From the NCBI GenBank assembly GCA_963575745.1, contig CAUYUJ010014191.1, positions 73,885 to 108,884 on the forward strand: 35,000 nt of DNA, written 5' to 3'. This stretch comes from Prorocentrum cordatum (taxonomy: Eukaryota; Sar; Dinophyceae; Prorocentrales; Prorocentraceae). A program made the translations under genes and the position numbers. The notes under the pieces are model-generated. The model was not told where the DNA came from, searched no databases, and worked only from the letters and a program-made list of their open reading frames with translations. This document shows positions 11,196-21,331 of the stretch, piece by piece (within the stretch, counting starts at the first letter, position 1; each line of letters opens with the position of its first letter).

Positions 11196-11272
11196 CTTAG
11201 TCCGGTGCGATCAACTTAGTCCGGCGCGCAAAAATTAGTCTGGACCCGCCTCGCTTAGTCCGGCGAGGCGGG
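11196..11272. repeat. ~20-bp tandem repeat of CTTAGTCCGG with terminal hairpin
   Basis: Four copies of a word close to CTTAGTCCGGYGCG lie at about 20-base spacing. The last one forms the loop of a perfect 9-bp inverted repeat: CCCGCCTCG at 11,245-11,253 and CGAGGCGGG at 11,264-11,272, with a 10-base loop. Confidence 0.75.
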
Positions 11273-11602
11273 TGTTATCCATGTAGTGCTTGTTTTTTCC
11301 TACACGCATAAACGTGCGCGGTCGCCCAGAACGCAAAACCTTCGCTGATCGTTCGCTCGTCGTCGCCGCCGTCGCCCCCCCCCTCCCCCGCCCCTTTCGA
11401 ACGCCTTCAGAATCAACGAACTCGCGAAACAATCGAGAAAAAGTACGCGAAAACAAAAAGCATCAAAAACAAACAAAGAAACCAAACGAGCCAAACAAAC
11501 TACAAATAACATGTTTTCGGGGGGACCTTGCCCCCCCAGAAGTTCTCCCGAAATCATGCCAAATGCTTGGTTTGTTCGACCGCTTCCGCCCTTCCTCCCG
11601 CG

Positions 11603-12367
11603 CTATCCCGCCCCCCCCCCCTCCTCCCTCCCTGAGGAGAAGGGGGGGGGGGGGGGCGTTTGATGGTCGCCCCTCCTCATCATTCCCCCAATTACTTGCT
11701 TCCTTCCTTCTGCGCTTTTCGCGAGGTCCACCTCGTCGGCATCGACGTTGTCCCAGGCCTCGCCCTGGCCGAACTGGATGGGCTTCTTTTTCGCCGCGAC
11801 ATATGTCTCCCCTGTCGCGCGCAGGCGCCCGTGAATGCCTTCGACCATCTCGTGATTCTTCTGGGCGGGGCGCCCAGCGCGCACCTGCGAGGCCCCCGCC
11901 GCGGCCGAGAATAAGGCGGGCGCCTGATCTCGCAGGGGCGCGCGCGACTGCCTTGTGCCCGCCGCGAAGATCGGGTGAAACGCGCGCGGCAAGACGTGCC
12001 GATGGCACCCACTATGGTTGCACCTGTGGCTCCATCCGCCCTGCTTATCAGACCACTTTTTGAGCTTGCCGAGGGCGCCCTTGGTGCAATGCGGGCAGCT
12101 GGCCCCCGCCCACTCTGGCAAGTGGCCGTGCTTCTTCAGCACGTCGATGATGTGTTTCTGCCCCCTGTTCATGAAGTCGGACAGCCCCGCGCGCCACGTC
12201 GCCCTCTCGTTCCGAGATTTTACTGTGCTGATCCCGTGCCTCACGTAGAGCATGCGCTTGGGAGGGCTGTCGGCGGCCTTCATTGCCGCCTTTTTTAGCT
12301 TCTTCGCCGACCGGACCTGGCTGGCCGCCTTGCGCTTGCCCTTCTTCGGCGAGGGAAAGTTCGGCAT
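11603..12367 (-). CDS. ISXO2/IS1595-like transposase, N-terminal part, truncated
   Basis: Start chosen at the ATG at 12,367 (MPNFPSPKKGKRK), because sequence upstream in this frame is Arg/Pro-rich and unlike the family. Residues 1-35 are a Lys-rich, nuclear-localisation-like segment. A probable zinc ribbon follows: C91-x2-C94 and C116-x4-C121 with W112 and H114. Residues 170-215 read KNHEMVEGIHGRL ... AWDNVDADEVDL. The N-terminal zinc ribbon followed by an acidic E/D-V-D-E motif is typical of the IS1595/ISXO2 DDE transposase superfamily, which has many eukaryotic copies including in dinoflagellates. After about residue 217 the family resemblance ends and the frame runs into a proline run made by the G/C homopolymers at 11,611-11,656. 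Most of the catalytic domain is missing, so this is a truncated copy, or one exon if an intron begins here. Confidence 0.6.
   Translation of the reverse strand: MPNFPSPKKGKRKAASQVRSAKKLKKAAMKAADSPPKRMLYVRHGISTVKSRNERATWRAGLSDFMNRGQKHIIDVLKKHGHLPEWAGASCPHCTKGALGKLKKWSDKQGGWSHRCNHSGCHRHVLPRAFHPIFAAGTRQSRAPLRDQAPALFSAAAGASQVRAGRPAQKNHEMVEGIHGRLRATGETYVAAKKKPIQFGQGEAWDNVDADEVDLAKSAEGRKQVIGGMMRRGDHQTPPPPPFSSGREEGGGAG
11611..11656. repeat. C-run/G-run hairpin
   Basis: Eleven C residues (11,611-11,621) are followed by CTCCT, a short loop, AGGAG, and about 15 G residues (11,642-11,656). The arms are complementary and could form a long hairpin, or G-quadruplex and i-motif structures. It lies just past the last recognisable residue of the transposase. 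Confidence 0.85.
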
Positions 12368-13025
12368 CGCAGCCCGCAGCGGCTGTCCCGCCAGAGGGGG
12401 CAGGCGGCGGCGGCGGAGGTCACTTGAGCCAGAAAAAACTGCGGCATTCTGCAATCCGAAGCGGAAGCGGGGAGGGGGCGCGAGTGGGGTAAGGGCCAAC
12501 CGCGCCGCTGCCTGCGGCTCGCGTTTCCGTCGGCGGTCGAGCGCGCGCGCAATTCAAGTTCATCGTCGAGCACAACCAATGGCTTCCTTCGCTAGGGCCG
12601 AGGGCCGCGCGCCGGGCCCGCGCCGCAGCCGAAGCAGCGGCGCGCGGCGCAGCACCCGAGCGACGGGCCCACGCGCTGGCGGTGCGAAGGCTGCTCGCCC
12701 TCCGCATCGAACACGAGGGCGCGGTGATGCGGCATGCCCAGCTCGGCCTGGACGCGCCATTCCATCCAATTCCACGTAGTCGACCAATCCATGTCCCTGT
12801 CGATCGCCCATCCAACGATGTAGGGAGACGTCAGATCGTGATCGCATCGGCCAGGTCTCTGAAATCTCCGTTCGGAATCGCATTGATCGGCTCGACCGCA
12901 GATCGTGAGAGTTCCCCTGGTTCTGATCGATGGCGCCGAGTGTTAGGGGGGGGGCCTACCCCAGGGTTCGAAACGTGCCGCCGAATGTTCCTAAGGCTCG
13001 CGCCCGTGAAACGCGCTCTTTCGGT
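12368..13025. other. Stretch without a confidently recognisable gene
   Basis: GC-rich sequence upstream of the transposase start. Minus-strand frames between 12,560 and 12,883 contain fairly protein-like stretches (for example AELGMPHHRALVFDAEGEQP), but no family is recognised and the frames shift. Confidence 0.35.
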
Positions 13026-13613
13026 GGTATGATGAGGATGGGGATGGTGGCGACGATGATGAGGGTGATGGTGATGTGGATGTTAGCGACGACGGGGATG
13101 ATGGTGGTGTTAATTTGAGGGTTATGGTGATGTTGATGATGGCGATTATGCGTTTGATGTTGATTGCGTTGTCGGCGACGGTGGTGACGATGACGATCAT
13201 GATGATGTTGCTGATCATGCGGATTAGGATGACGATGGTGATGGTCCATCGAGCGAGGCTGCGCAGGTTCTGGTTTCCACCCCCCGAGTAATTCACATAA
13301 CTGAAACGAATTATTTATCATCTCTGCCAAAAATATATGATGGTGCTGATGATGATGGTGATGATGATGTCGACGATCATGATAATGTTGATGCTGATGA
13401 TCATGTTGATGGTGATGTTGGTGCTGATGCTGACTGAGATGATGATGGTGATGATGATAACGGGGGTGATGCTGCTGATGATGGTGATTGTGCTGATTAT
13501 GATGATGATGGTGGTGGTGATGATGATGGTGGTGGTGCTGATGATGGTGAAAATAATGATGATTGCGATGACGATGGTGAAATGGTGATGGTGATTGTGA
13601 TGATGAGTTGTTT
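13026..13613. repeat. Degenerate GAT trinucleotide array
   Basis: GAT triplets with many substitutions, interrupted around 13,250-13,335 by non-repeat sequence. The array ends in TGATGATGAGTTG and then TTCTGATCGGAT, a flank shared with the next array at about 16,060-16,083. Confidence 0.85.
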
Positions 13614-14367
13614 CTGATCGGATTCCTCGTTAGGGCTTGATCTGATGGCTCTGATCGTCGCCGTTCCTGACGGCGTTGATCAGTCCGCGATCGTTTACTG
13701 CCTTTCCCTCCCCCTAGCCTGCTCTGAGCATGCTTAGATGTTAGATTTCATTCCCCATTCGTTATGAGGAAGAGGAGGCGGAAGAGGAGGACGAGGAGGG
13801 AGGAGGAGGATGATTTTCGATCCGCTCCTTATCCCCCTGCCCCTCTTTCCTCCCCGCCCGATCCCCCGTCGTCGTTGGGACCGGTCAGTGCACTCAACCC
13901 CTTGAAGTTCAACGTACGATACGTTGCAAGTTGCTGTTCTGTTGCCCGCAACCCCAAGGGCGTGTCACCGTCATCATTCGCTCTCCGGAGCATCCGTCAA
14001 CTCTCTGGGAATGTCCGAAAGCCAGTTGGCAAAGTTTTAATAATAGTAATACTAACAATCATTATTACTATTTTAACTATTTATATGATTATTATTGTTT
14101 TTCTTATTATTGTTGTCCTCCTCGTCCGTCTCCTCCGTCTCCTCCATCTCCCTCTCCTCCCTCTCCGCCTCCGTCTTCATCCTTCCTCTTCCGTCTACTC
14201 CTCCCCCTCCCTCGTCCTCCCTCTCCACAATTACTCAATATGAATACTACTCTCCCTCTTCCCCTGATGACGGCTTGAAACTGTTAGCATCCCCCCGCGT
14301 ACTGTTTTTTTACACAGGATTCCCCTGAGTTGGGTTTTCGCTTGCATTTGTATCCAAAATGCTGCTC
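13614..14367. other. Non-coding stretch with AT-rich and CTC-rich tracts
   Basis: No gene recognised. A short GAGGAGG tract lies at 13,764-13,812. An AT-rich ATT/AAT segment at about 14,035-14,115 passes into a pyrimidine tract rich in CTCCTC and CCTCCGTCT (14,115-14,225). Confidence 0.5.
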
Positions 14368-14560
14368 TCGCTGAGGCGCCGGCCTCATTTTCGGGCCCCG
14401 CTCGTTCCGAATCGTGCTCCCGCTGCAGCGCTGGCCTCATTTCCGTGCTTCCGCTCGTTTCAAATTGGGCTCCCGCTGCAGCGCTGGCCTCATTTCCGCG
14501 CTTCCGCTCGTTCCGACTCGTTCTCCCGCTGCAGCGCTGGCGTCATTTCCCGTGCCATGC
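14368..14560. repeat. 53-bp tandem repeat, four copies
   Basis: Units containing CGCTGCAGCGCTGGCCTCAT start at 14,368 (degenerate), 14,421, 14,474 and 14,527, exactly 53 bases apart. Each ends in a TTCCGCTCGTT-like word. Confidence 0.9.
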
Positions 14561-15055
14561 CACGGCATGCAATGCAATGCTAGGTTGATGCTACGCTTTG
14601 CGGTGCTCTCCTACGCCATGCCATGCCGTACTCTACAATGCATCGCGTACCCTTTCGGGATCATTGCCCTGGTCGACATCCGACTGTGCGAGTAGAGAGG
14701 GGATCTACGCCATGGTAAGGGATGCGAGGGAGGGGTAGGATGTCAGATATGACGCGAGCGCACCTAGCTTGCCCTCACCCCCTCCCCGTTGTCCGCCCCC
14801 CTCACCTCACCCCTGGCTCGCTGAGTGAACGGCCACCGTGCCGCGAAAACCCCGCCTCCCTCCTCTCGCGGATCGCGCCCCCCCTCTGGCTTGGCAGCAG
14901 TTGTGGGAAGCTATGCGCCGTCGGGGGTCTCCGCGGCCATGTCGGCCCTCGCCGCGGCCATCGAGGCGTGCTCGGCCACGGGGCGGCGGGGTGGCCGCAT
15001 GTCCACGCCTCGGTCTGCCCAGTCTCCTCCCCCGCGCTCTCCCCTCTTCGTCGCC
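14561..15055. other. Stretch without a recognisable gene
   Basis: Begins with short repeats of CATGCCA and ATGCAATGC (14,561-14,640). The rest is GC-rich with domain-less frames. Confidence 0.4.
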
Positions 15056-15147
15056 GAGGAGGAGGAGGAGGGGATGAGGAGGAGGAGGAGGAGGAGGAGG
15101 AGGAGGAGGGGATGAGGAGGAGGAGGAGGAGGAGGAGGAGGAGGAGG
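15056..15147. repeat. GGA trinucleotide tract
   Basis: GAG/GGA triplets, interrupted twice by GGGATGA, pass without a spacer into the GAT array that follows. Confidence 0.95.
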
Positions 15148-15163
15148 ATGAGGATGGTGATGG

Positions 15164-15222
<59 letters not shown>

Positions 15223-16045
15223 GTCATGCTGATGGTGATGATGATGATGGTGATGATGGTGACGATGACGATGATGATGATGATGGTGGGGGTGATGGTG
15301 ATGATGTTGATGGGGATGGGGATGGTGATGGAGATGATGGCGATGGTGGTGATGGTGATGATATGCTGAAGATGATGATGACGATGATGGTGGTTTCGAT
15401 GATGATGGTGATGTTGATGTCAATGATGATGATGAATGTGATGGTGATCATGATGCTCTGTTGGATTATGACGATGATGATGATGACTATGACGATAATG
15501 ATGATGATGATGATGATGATGATGGTGATGAGGATGAGGATGATGAGGATGATGATGATGATGATGGTGGTGGGGTGGTGTTGATGATGGTGGCTGTCGT
15601 GGTGAGGAGGAAGATGAAGGCGATCAGGATGATAATGGTCTTGGTGGCTGTTATGAGGAGGAGGATGTTGATGATCGTGTTGGCGTTGGTGTTGATGTGG
15701 TCATCTTGTTGATTCAATTCGCGAGTGCGATGATGATGGTGCCGATGAATGTTGATGATGAGGATGAGGATAAGGATGGGGATGCAGAAAATAATGATGA
15801 TGACGATAATTGCGATAATGCTGACGATGATGATGATGATACTGACGATGGTGATTGTGATGGTGATTGTGATGATGCTGATGATGATGCTGATGTTGAT
15901 GATTGTGGTGGTGCTGCTGATGATGGATGAATTTGATATTTATGATGGTTATGATGATGCTTTTTTGCTGATGATCATTGTGACGATGATGGGAAGGAGG
16001 AGGACGACGACGATGTTGATTGCGATGACGCTGATGAAATTCTAC
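15148..16045. repeat. GAT trinucleotide array
   Basis: Long GAT array with a nearly pure core at 15,160-15,220 and increasingly substituted flanks. It ends before a non-repeat segment (16,046-16,140) that contains TTCTGATCGGATCCCT, related to the flank at 13,614. Confidence 0.92.
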
Positions 16046-16140
16046 GGGTGATTCTGATGACGAGAAGTGTTCTGATCGGATCCCTTGTCTCCTTCCGTCT
16101 CCCGTCGTCTCCTCCGTCGCCTTCGCCGATCGAGAGGAGG

Positions 16141-17169
16141 AGGGGATGATGATCTGGTGGTGATGGCGACACTGACTATAGCGATGGTGCGGGTGATGAG
16201 GATGCTGATGATGATGATGGTGATGATGATGATGTTGAAGGTGGTGATGATGCTGATGGTTTATAGTGATGATGTTGATGATGATGATGGTGACGATGGC
16301 GATGATGACGATGATGATGGTGGTGGTGGTGATGAGGATGGTGATGTTGGTGCTGATGATGCTGATGAGGATGATGAGGATGATGGTGATGGTGGTTGTG
16401 ACGATGATGATGGTGATGATGATGAAGATTGTGATGCTGATGGTTAATGGTGATGATGATGCTGATGATGATGATGCTGATGGTAACGATGACGGTGATG
16501 ACGAGAGTAACGATGACGATGACGACGCTGATGATGATGGTGGTGGTGATGATGATTGTGATGTTGGTGATGATGATGATGATGATGAGGATGATGATGA
16601 TGATCATTATGATGATGGTGGTGATGATGATGGTTAATGGTGCTGATGCTGATGATGATGATGCTGATGGTGACGATGACGATGATGACGATCATGACGA
16701 TGACGACGCTGATGATGTTGGTGATGATGATGATGAGGATGATGAGGATAATGGTGATGGTGATGGTGATGACAGTGATGATGTGGATGGTGATGGTGAT
16801 GGTGATGGTGATGGTTGTTATATGAGAATGCTGAGGATGATGATGATGATGACGATTATGGTGGTGATGATGACGATGCTGCTGATGTTGATTATGATGA
16901 TGACGATGCTGATGTCGATGACGATGACGATGACGATGACGACGATGGTGATGATGGTGACGATGACGATGCCGATGACGAAACTGGTGATGGTGATGAT
17001 TCCGACGATGATGATGCTAATCCTGATGATGACGACGATGATGATGATGCTGATGACGATGATGATGATGATCATGATGATGATGATCATGATCATGATG
17101 ATGATGATCATGATCATGATGATGATGATCATGATCATGATGATGATGATGATGATGATCATGATCATA

Positions 17170-17232
<63 letters not shown>

Positions 17233-17500
17233 GTGATGGTGATGGTGATGGTGACTGTGATTGTGATTGTGACTGTGATTATGACGTCGATGGTGACGAT
17301 GATGATTGTGATGATGATGGTGATGCTGATGGTGATGATGCTGATGATGATGATGATGCAGATCATGATGATGATGTTGTTGGTGGTGGTGATGATGATG
17401 GTGATGCTGATGATGCTGATGATGATGCTGCTGCTGCTGATGATGATGATGCTGATGATGATGATGAAGGTGATGATAATGCTGCTGATGGTGGTGGCAT
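16141..17500. repeat. GAT trinucleotide array, 1.36 kb
   Basis: GAT triplets with GGT, GCT, GAC, GTT and TGT variants. Phase is kept for several hundred triplets, giving a spurious Asp-rich frame at 16,815-17,624 and Met-, Ile- and His-rich frames elsewhere. It contains the GATCAT sub-array listed separately. Confidence 0.93.
17072..17168. repeat. GATCAT higher-order repeat inside the GAT array
   Basis: The block GATCATGATCAT followed by GATGAT is repeated about four times at 18-24-base intervals. ATGATCAT is self-complementary, so each block can fold on itself or pair with its neighbours. Confidence 0.85.
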
Positions 17501-17504
17501 GCCA

Positions 17505-17690
17505 GAACTGCAGACCAGCACAGCAGACCAGCACGGCTCAGGCCAGCATGGTAGATTAGCGTGGTTGACCAGCACGGCAGACCAACACGGGAGACCAGCA
17601 CGGCAGCTTAGCACGACAGGCTAGCACGGCAGACCAGCACGGCAGATTTCCATCGCTGGCCAACACGGCAGACCAGCACGGCAGACCACC
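17505..17690. repeat. Short tandem repeat of GCACGGCAGACCA
   Basis: About a dozen degenerate copies of ACGGCAGACCAGC, with variants such as ACGGGAGACC and ACGACAGGCTAGC. It lies between the GAT array and the spliced-leader relic. Confidence 0.85.
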
Positions 17691-17695
17691 GCGCT

Positions 17696-17716
17696 CCGTA
17701 GCCAGTTTGGCTCAAG
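17696..17716 (+). other. Dinoflagellate spliced-leader (DinoSL) relic
   Basis: Matches the 21-base DinoSL core at 20 of 21 positions (one T to G change in the T-run). It is followed by CCATTGGGCAGGAG, perhaps a decayed second copy. It lies 77 bases upstream of the ATG at 17,794 and marks the 5' end of a retroposed transcript. Confidence 0.8.
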
Positions 17717-17793
17717 CCATTGGGCAGGAGTTTGGCACGGCGGGCCGCCCCTTGGGCGGCGGAGCCTCGTGCAGGCTGGGCGCTGGGTGCGGC

Positions 17794-18425
17794 ATGGCTC
17801 CCTCGCTTGCTCTGGCGGAGTGGCTCGCGGGCTGCCCTGTGGCCGCTGGCGCTTTCGGCGCCGCCGCCGCGGCGGTTCAGGCGGGCGGCTCGGCGAAGCT
17901 CCTCGCCGGGTTTGCGTCGCCGCCGCGGCACGTGGGGCGGCACAGGTAGGGGGCAACCCTGCCGCTACGGAGCTGGATGCTAGCGTCGGCAGCACGGGCT
18001 CGCTCCCAAGGACATGGAGGAGATGCTCCTGGTGGTGGGGCAGGCCGCAGGCCGCAGCGGCAAGCTTGGCGTCTCCGAGGCCAAGACGCCGCCTCGGAAT
18101 CGCGGGCATCTTGGGGCCCTCTTGGCTGCTCGGCTCGGCCCGCTGAGCAAGGCCAGAACCGTGGCCGGCCACCCGGACGTCGGCCTCGCCCAGGAAATTC
18201 GGGGCGTTTTCGAGGCGTCGGTCGGCAGCGACGGCGGGAACGGTTCTTCACGGAGGTCTGTGGCGCGCCCCCGTTTGGGTCGGAGGAGAAGCTGGGCCCG
18301 CAGCGCGTGAAAAGGTCGCCGCGCAGGCGCGCACTGAGGCCAGCGGCGGCGAGGCTTTCAACTCGTTGGAGGCCTTGGGCGCCGACTTCGGCTGCTCTCA
18401 GGAGGCCAGCCCGGCGGCGGAATTA
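17794..18425 (+). pseudogene. Retroposed, frameshifted gene of unknown function
   Basis: The ATG at 17,794 is a good candidate start after the spliced-leader relic (MAPSLALAEWLAGCPVAAGA). The frame is Ala/Gly-rich and stops at 17,947-17,949. Protein-like character continues in other frames: GGNPAATELDASVGSTGSLP, then from 18,014 MEEMLLVVGQAAGRSGKLG and LSKARTVAGHPDVGLAQEIR to about 18,307, and then a basic tail. At least two frameshifts make it a pseudogene. I recognise no domain. It could be related in origin to the pseudogene at 8355, which also has an Ala-rich start after a leader relic, but the sequences are not alignable by eye. Confidence 0.45.
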
Positions 18426-18429
18426 TTAG

Positions 18430-18780
18430 TTTCTTGGCCCGTTGCCGCCGGCGGAATTATTTGTTCTCAGTAACGAGGTAAAGTCCCACTCGGCGTGGAA
18501 AAATTGAGGATGTCCCTAGCGAGACGCGCGTTTGGTGTCCGCCGGTAAAGTCCCATCCGGCGTGGAAAATGGAGGATGTTCTTAGCGAAACGCGTGTTTG
18601 GTTTCCGCCAGCGGAATTATTTGCGATAAATAACGAGCTAAAATCCCATTCGGCGTGGAAACACATGTTGAGGATTTCTCAGGCGAAACGCTGGTTTTGC
18701 GGAGCTGGGGGATGTCTCCAGCCAGGGCTTCGTCGGGGGCCTGAATTCAGAAGATGTCTCAGGCGAAATGTTTCTTTTCA
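18430..18780. repeat. Degenerate repeat with GGCGGAATTATT and GCGTGGAAAA words
   Basis: Words close to GCGGAATTATT, AACGAGGTAAAGTCCCA, TCGGCGTGGAAA and GAGGATGT-N-CTTAGCGAAACG recur three to four times. A related copy lies at about 23,670-23,715 (GAGGTAAAGTCC ... TCGTCGTGG). The GATGTCTC-GCGAAACG word links it to the arrays that follow. Confidence 0.65.
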
Positions 18781-20300
18781 CTTGCCCCTGTCGCCCAGGG
18801 GTATCGAACATGGCTGCCCCTAGCTGGCGCCCTAGACGACCACTTGTTAGATATCTCCCACTGGGTAGGCTGGAACCAGGTGTTTTCACGTGTCCAGGCC
18901 TCCCAGAAGGGGTATCTAACATGGTGGTCCCGAGTTGGAACAGCGTGTTTTCACGTGTCCAGGCCGCCCAGGGCTTTTGTTTAACATGGTGGTCCTGTGC
19001 TGGAGCCTAGTGGTTTTACGTGTCTACGCCACCCAGAGGGGGTATCTAACATGGTGGTCTTGCGCTGGGACCGAGTGTTTTGACGAGTCCAGGCCGCCCA
19101 GGGTTTTTTACATGGTGGTCCTGTACTAAAGCCTAGTGTTCTTACGTGTCCAGGCCACCCAGGGTGGTATCTAACGTGATTGTCCCGAACTGGAGCCATG
19201 TGTTTTTACGCGTTCAGGTGCCCAAGCGGTATCTAACATGGCGTAGGGTCCAACGCCGGATTGTCAGGAAACGCACGGGGGGCCGAAAAGCGCTACCCGA
19301 ACACATATCCCGGAACAGAAAAGTTATGTTTTCTTGCGGAAAAGGGGTGGCGCTTTGGGGCTTCTCCAGGGAAGACATTGCGAGGATGTCTCGTGCGGGA
19401 GCGCGAATTCAGCGTATCCAGGCCACGCAGGGGGGTATATAACATGGTTGCCCCGAGCTGGAATCACGTGTTTTTTTTCATGTCTGGGCCACCCAGGGGG
19501 ATATCGAACACGATTCTCTCGAGCTGGAGCCACGTGTTTTCGCGTGTCCAGGCCACCCAGGGGTGTATCCAACATGGTTGTCCCGAGCTGGATCCAACTG
19601 TTTTTTCGTGTCCATAACATGGCTGTCCCGAGCAAGGACCACATGCTTTACCGTGTCGAGGCCACCCAGGGGGGTATCTAACATGGTTGCCCCGAGCTGG
19701 AACCACGTGTTTATATGTGTCCAGGCCACCCAGTGGGGTATCTGACGTGATTGTCCCGAACTGGAGCCACATGTTTTTGACGTGTCCAGGCCGCCCAGAG
19801 GGGTATCTAACACGGCGTCGGGCCCAACGCCGAATTATCAAGAAACGCACGGGGGGGTTAAAAAACGCTATCCGAGCACATCTCCCAGAACAGAAAAGTG
19901 ATGTGTTTTTACTCTGGACAGAGGGTGGCGCTTTGGGGGCCCCTCCAGGGAATCCATTGCGAGGAAGTCTCGAGCGGGGGCGCCAATTCAGCGTATCCAG
20001 GCCACGCAGGGGGGGGGGCACGTGTCCAGGCCACCCAAATTTTATATCTAACGTGATGCTCCCGAGCTGGAGCCACGTGGCTTCACGTGTCCAGGCCGCC
20101 CAGGGGTGTGTTTATGATGGCGGAACCAGGTGTTTTCACGTGTCCATGCCACCTAATTAGGTGGTATCTGACATGGGCCTCCCTGGGCCTTTTCTGGGGG
20201 CTTGGAGCAGACGTCTGACACGAAGATGTGTTGAGGATGCTTCGAGCGAACCACTTGTTTTCACGTGTCCAGTTCGCCCAGGCGGATGTCTAGCATGAGG
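18781..20300. repeat. 61-65-bp tandem repeat with a 574-bp higher-order unit
   Basis: Units contain CGTGTCCAGGCCACCCAGG, GGTATCTAACATGGTTGTCC and CGAGCTGGAACCACGTG. Spacings of the CGTGTCC word from 18,889 are 65, 65, 65, 61 and 64. Two non-unit inserts starting GGCGT(A/C)GGG(T/C)CCAACGCCG occur at 19,240 and 19,814, each about 190 bases long, giving a higher-order repeat of 574 bases. Frames through the array repeat the unit and are not genes. Confidence 0.88.
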
Positions 20301-20302
20301 TG

Positions 20303-21170
20303 GCACGTCCATTGGCACGTTCCGTAGCGCGTCCCCTTGGCACGTCCCGCGGTGCGTCCCCATGGAACGTCCCTTGGCACGTCGCTTGGCGCGTCCCTTG
20401 GGAAATTCCGCGGCGCGTCCTCCTGGCATGTCCCCGTGTCAATGAATTAGCTCTGGGGCAGCTATTATGTGCCCAGGCAGCTCGAGCTCAAGGTCCAGAT
20501 CAGTTCGGTCAGGACTCGGATGCAAAGGAGGACTCAATACACTACGCTATAGAGCACAATCGCAGCATGACGCATCGCAATTCAGCACGGCGCAGCACAG
20601 CGCAGCCCTCGGCACGGTACATCAAGATCGATACATCCAGCATTGCATTATGGCACGTTTCTTGGCACGTCCCGTGGCGAGTCCCTTTGGCACGTTGCGC
20701 GACGAGTCCCTTTGGCACGTCCCGCGGCACGTCCATTGGCACGTTACGTAGCGCGTCCCCTTGGCACGTCCCGCGGTGCGTCCCCATGGAACATCCCCTG
20801 GCACGTCGCCTGTCGCGTCCCTTGGGAAGTTCCGCGGCGCGTCCTCCTGGCATGTCCCCCTGTCAATGAATTAGCTCTGGGGCAGCTACTATGTGCCCAT
20901 GCAGCTCGAGCTCAAGGTCCAGATCAGTTCGGTCTGGACTCGGATGCAAAGGAGGACTCGATCCACTACGCTATAGAGCACAATCGTGGCATTTTACATC
21001 CCAGTTCAGCACGGCGCACAAAGGCACAGCCCTCGGCACGGTACATCAAGCTCGAAACACTCAGCATTTCAATTGCCCGTCGCCCAATCAGGTGTCTTTG
21101 AAGCGTTGTCATGCTTTACATTTCTTGATGCCTTTCCGGGTTCTGGGGTCGATCATGTATTTCTTCGGCC
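20303..21170 (+). repeat. Dispersed repeat family, locus 1 (12-bp minisatellite plus ~230-bp body, two units and tail)
   Basis: Each unit begins with variants of the 12-base word CCTTGGCACGTC. A conserved body follows, with TCTGGGGCAGCTACTATGTG, AGGCAGCTCGAGCT, CGGATGCAAAGGAGGACTC, CTATAGAGCACAATCG and CGGTACATCAAGATCGATAC. Two units run in tandem (to about 20,643 and from there on). A tail then contains CGCCCAATCAGGTGTC and ends at TCGATCATGTATTTCTT. The same two-unit-plus-tail arrangement recurs at 22,487-23,345 and around the retroelement (25,215-25,508 with 30,680-31,240). This suggests one mobile or duplicated unit. No coding capacity or terminal inverted repeat seen. Confidence 0.8.
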
Positions 21171-21331
21171 AAGATGGCGGAGGCGGGTTTGCCCGTCTGT
21201 GGAAGCGGACTTCTGTGGAGGCGGAGTCGTTTGTGGAGGCGGACTTGTTCGAGAAGGCCGGGCGGGCCATCGCGGTTCCCGAAGCACGTCGCGTTCGTCG
21301 AGCAGGGGCCGACGCCGCACTCGTCAGTCAG

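Noticed and set aside
12560-12883. Protein-like minus-strand frames upstream of the transposase
   Set aside because: The readable stretches are short and lie in different frames, and I recognise no family.
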